A stretch of DNA of 64,000 bases from DASWJZ01 sp963720705 (lineage in GTDB: Bacteria > Pseudomonadota > Alphaproteobacteria > Rhizobiales > Afifellaceae): assembly GCA_963720705.1 (NCBI GenBank), contig CAVRGJ010000007.1, positions 248,001 to 312,000 of the forward strand. The letters run 5' to 3'. How positions within the stretch are numbered: position 1 is the first letter of the stretch; each line of letters starts with the position of its first letter. The notes below the pieces were generated by a model that had not been told where the DNA came from, searched no databases, and saw nothing but the letters and a program-made list of their open reading frames with translations. A program made the translations under genes and the position numbers. This document shows, piece by piece, positions 62,666 to 64,000 of the stretch.

Positions 62666-64000
62666 ATGCGCGGACTGATGCAAGAGTGGCCGCTCCTCTG
62701 CCACAAGATCATCGACCATGCGGCCTTACACCACGGCGATCGCGAGGTGGTGTCGCGCTCGGTCGAAGGCCCGATCCACCGCACGAACTATCGCGATGTG
62801 CATTCCCGCGCGCGGCGCGTGGCGAAGCGGCTTGACGCGGACCGCTTTCGCCTCGGCGACCGCGCTGCGACGCTCGCTTGGAACACCTGGCGGCACCTTG
62901 AGGTCTGGTACGGCTTGCTCGGACTCGGCGGCGTTTACCACACCGTCAATCCGCGGCTCTTCCCCGAGCAGATCGCTTGGATCGTCAACCACGCCGAAGA
63001 CCGGATGCTCTTCGTCGACCTGACCTTCCTGCCGCTGGTGGAGAAACTTCGCGACCACATGAAGTCCGTTGAGAAGGTGGTGGTGCTGACCGATGCGGCG
63101 CACATGCCGGAGACGCCCCTCGTTTGCGAGCCCTATGAGGAATGGCTCGCGGCCGACGACGACTTCGCCTGGCGGGAGTTCGACGAAAATACTGCGGCCG
63201 GCATGTGCTACACGTCGGGCACGACGGGGAACCCGAAGGGCGTCGTCTATTCGCACCGCTCGAACGTGCTTCATTCAATGATCGCGAACGGGCCGGACGT
63301 GTTTGGACTCTCAAGCAGCGACCGCGTCATGCCGGTCGTTCCAATGTTCCATGCAAATTGCTGGGGCATCGCGTTCACGGCGCCGCTTGCGGGGTCGGCG
63401 CTCATCATGCCCGGTCCCAAGCTCGACGGCGCTTCGATCCATGAGTTGCTGAATGCCGAGCGCGTCAGCTGCACGGCGGCCGTGCCGACCATCTGGCTGT
63501 CGCTGCTGCAGCACCTCGACGCCTCGGGCGGCAGCCTGCCGCACCTTAAACGCGTCGTCATCGGCGGCGCCGCCTGTCCGCGCATGATCATCGAGGCGTT
63601 CGAGGAGCGCTATGGCGTTCGTGTCCTCCACGCCTGGGGCATGACCGAAATGAGCCCGCTCGGCACGGTCTGCTCCTTCAAGCCCGAGGTCGCGGCGCTC
63701 GACAAGGAGGCGCGGCTCGATCAGCAGGAAAAGCAGGGGCATGCGCCGTTCGGTGTGGAGATCAAGGTTGTCGACGATTCCGACAAGGCTCTGCCCTGGG
63801 ACGGCAAAACCTTCGGTCGCCTGAAGGTGCGCGGACCGGCTATCGCCCGCGCCTATTTCCACGATGAGGCGGAAGTGCTCGACGAGGAAGGCTGGTTCGA
63901 AACCGGCGATGTCGCCCACATCGACAGCCACGGTTACATGCGCATCACCGATCGTTCGAAGGATGTGATCAAGTCGGGCGGCGAGTGGATTTCGTCGATC
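62666..64000 (+). CDS. long-chain/medium-chain fatty acyl-CoA synthetase, 3' partial
   Basis: An AMP-forming acyl-CoA ligase cut off by the window end; 445 residues are present. It has the P-loop-like TSGTTGNPKGVVYSHRS, VPMFHANCWGIAFTAPLAGS, GAACPRMIIEAFEERYGVRV, LHAWGMTEMSPLGTV and RITDRSKDVIKSGGEWIS at the end of the window. The remaining C-terminal lid domain lies beyond the window. ATG 62666 follows GGAGG with 5 nt between, a very good site. Fatty acid activation is the family role; chain length is inferred. Confidence 0.95.
   Translation, partial: MRGLMQEWPLLCHKIIDHAALHHGDREVVSRSVEGPIHRTNYRDVHSRARRVAKRLDADRFRLGDRAATLAWNTWRHLEVWYGLLGLGGVYHTVNPRLFPEQIAWIVNHAEDRMLFVDLTFLPLVEKLRDHMKSVEKVVVLTDAAHMPETPLVCEPYEEWLAADDDFAWREFDENTAAGMCYTSGTTGNPKGVVYSHRSNVLHSMIANGPDVFGLSSSDRVMPVVPMFHANCWGIAFTAPLAGSALIMPGPKLDGASIHELLNAERVSCTAAVPTIWLSLLQHLDASGGSLPHLKRVVIGGAACPRMIIEAFEERYGVRVLHAWGMTEMSPLGTVCSFKPEVAALDKEARLDQQEKQGHAPFGVEIKVVDDSDKALPWDGKTFGRLKVRGPAIARAYFHDEAEVLDEEGWFETGDVAHIDSHGYMRITDRSKDVIKSGGEWISSI

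Overview
The window looks like chromosome of a high-GC alphaproteobacterium of the order Hyphomicrobiales (Rhizobiales). The case rests on linked markers seen here: cobS-cobT of aerobic cobaltochelatase beside a C-terminal J-domain protein and bolA, CarD beside the ferredoxin FdxA, an S4-domain protein and a SUV3-like helicase, DUF3108 beside rpmB, an NDUFA12-type complex I accessory protein beside a DUF2155 protein, and a B12-dependent class II ribonucleotide reductase. GTG and TTG starts and 4-bp ATGA/GTGA/TTGA overlaps are frequent. No rRNA, tRNA, CRISPR array, prophage or insertion sequence was recognised. The first gene (atpG) and the last (an acyl-CoA synthetase) run off the window.

Layout. 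0-3 kb: end of the F1F0 ATP synthase operon (atpG, atpD, an extra two-helix membrane protein, atpC), closed by a hairpin shared with carD. 3-10.4 kb, minus strand: carD, fdxA, an ankyrin-repeat protein, an S4 protein, a SUV3-like helicase with an apparent frameshift in its tail, and DUF3108. 10.6-16.7 kb: rpmB, a queuosine-precursor transporter, a phytase-like protein, cobT, cobS, a J-domain protein and bolA. 16.7-26.6 kb: class III nucleotide cyclase, aroB, aroK, a 47-aa membrane protein, xerD, a large TIR-TM-TPR protein, accA and an L,D-transpeptidase lipoprotein. 26.6-36.2 kb: secA, a parvulin isomerase, argJ, a lipoprotein, mutT, a lone Flp pilin, a methyltransferase, a ComF-type protein, glutaredoxin, a nitrilase-family amidase and DUF1178. 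36.4-47.8 kb: msrA, a second L,D-transpeptidase, DUF1127, a WYL regulator, a lytic transglycosylase, LysE, DUF1993, M3 peptidase, MFS transporter, host-attachment-type protein, acyltransferase 3 and an LprI-like secreted protein. 47.8-49.4 kb: a small accessory patch with a toxin-antitoxin pair, two small proteins and several hairpins. 49.4-64 kb: nrdJ with a pair of NrdR-like boxes, aroQ, accB, accC, aat, DUF2155 with a palindromic element inside the reading frame, NDUFA12, DsbA, an M48 protease, an aminotransferase, an ArgO-like exporter, a hypothetical protein and an acyl-CoA synthetase.

Themes. AccA, AccB and AccC give most of acetyl-CoA carboxylase. AroB, AroK and AroQ cover three shikimate steps. 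CobS/CobT (cobalt insertion into the corrin) and NrdJ (a B12-dependent reductase) make and use the same cofactor. Two L,D-transpeptidases, an MltB-type transglycosylase, SecA, a periplasmic isomerase, DsbA and an M48 protease serve the envelope. The most unusual items are the TIR-TM-TPR protein between xerD and accA, the 147-bp palindromic element in frame in the DUF2155 gene, the membrane protein inside the atp operon, the NrdR box pair upstream of nrdJ together with the small basic protein behind it, and the frameshifted helicase tail.
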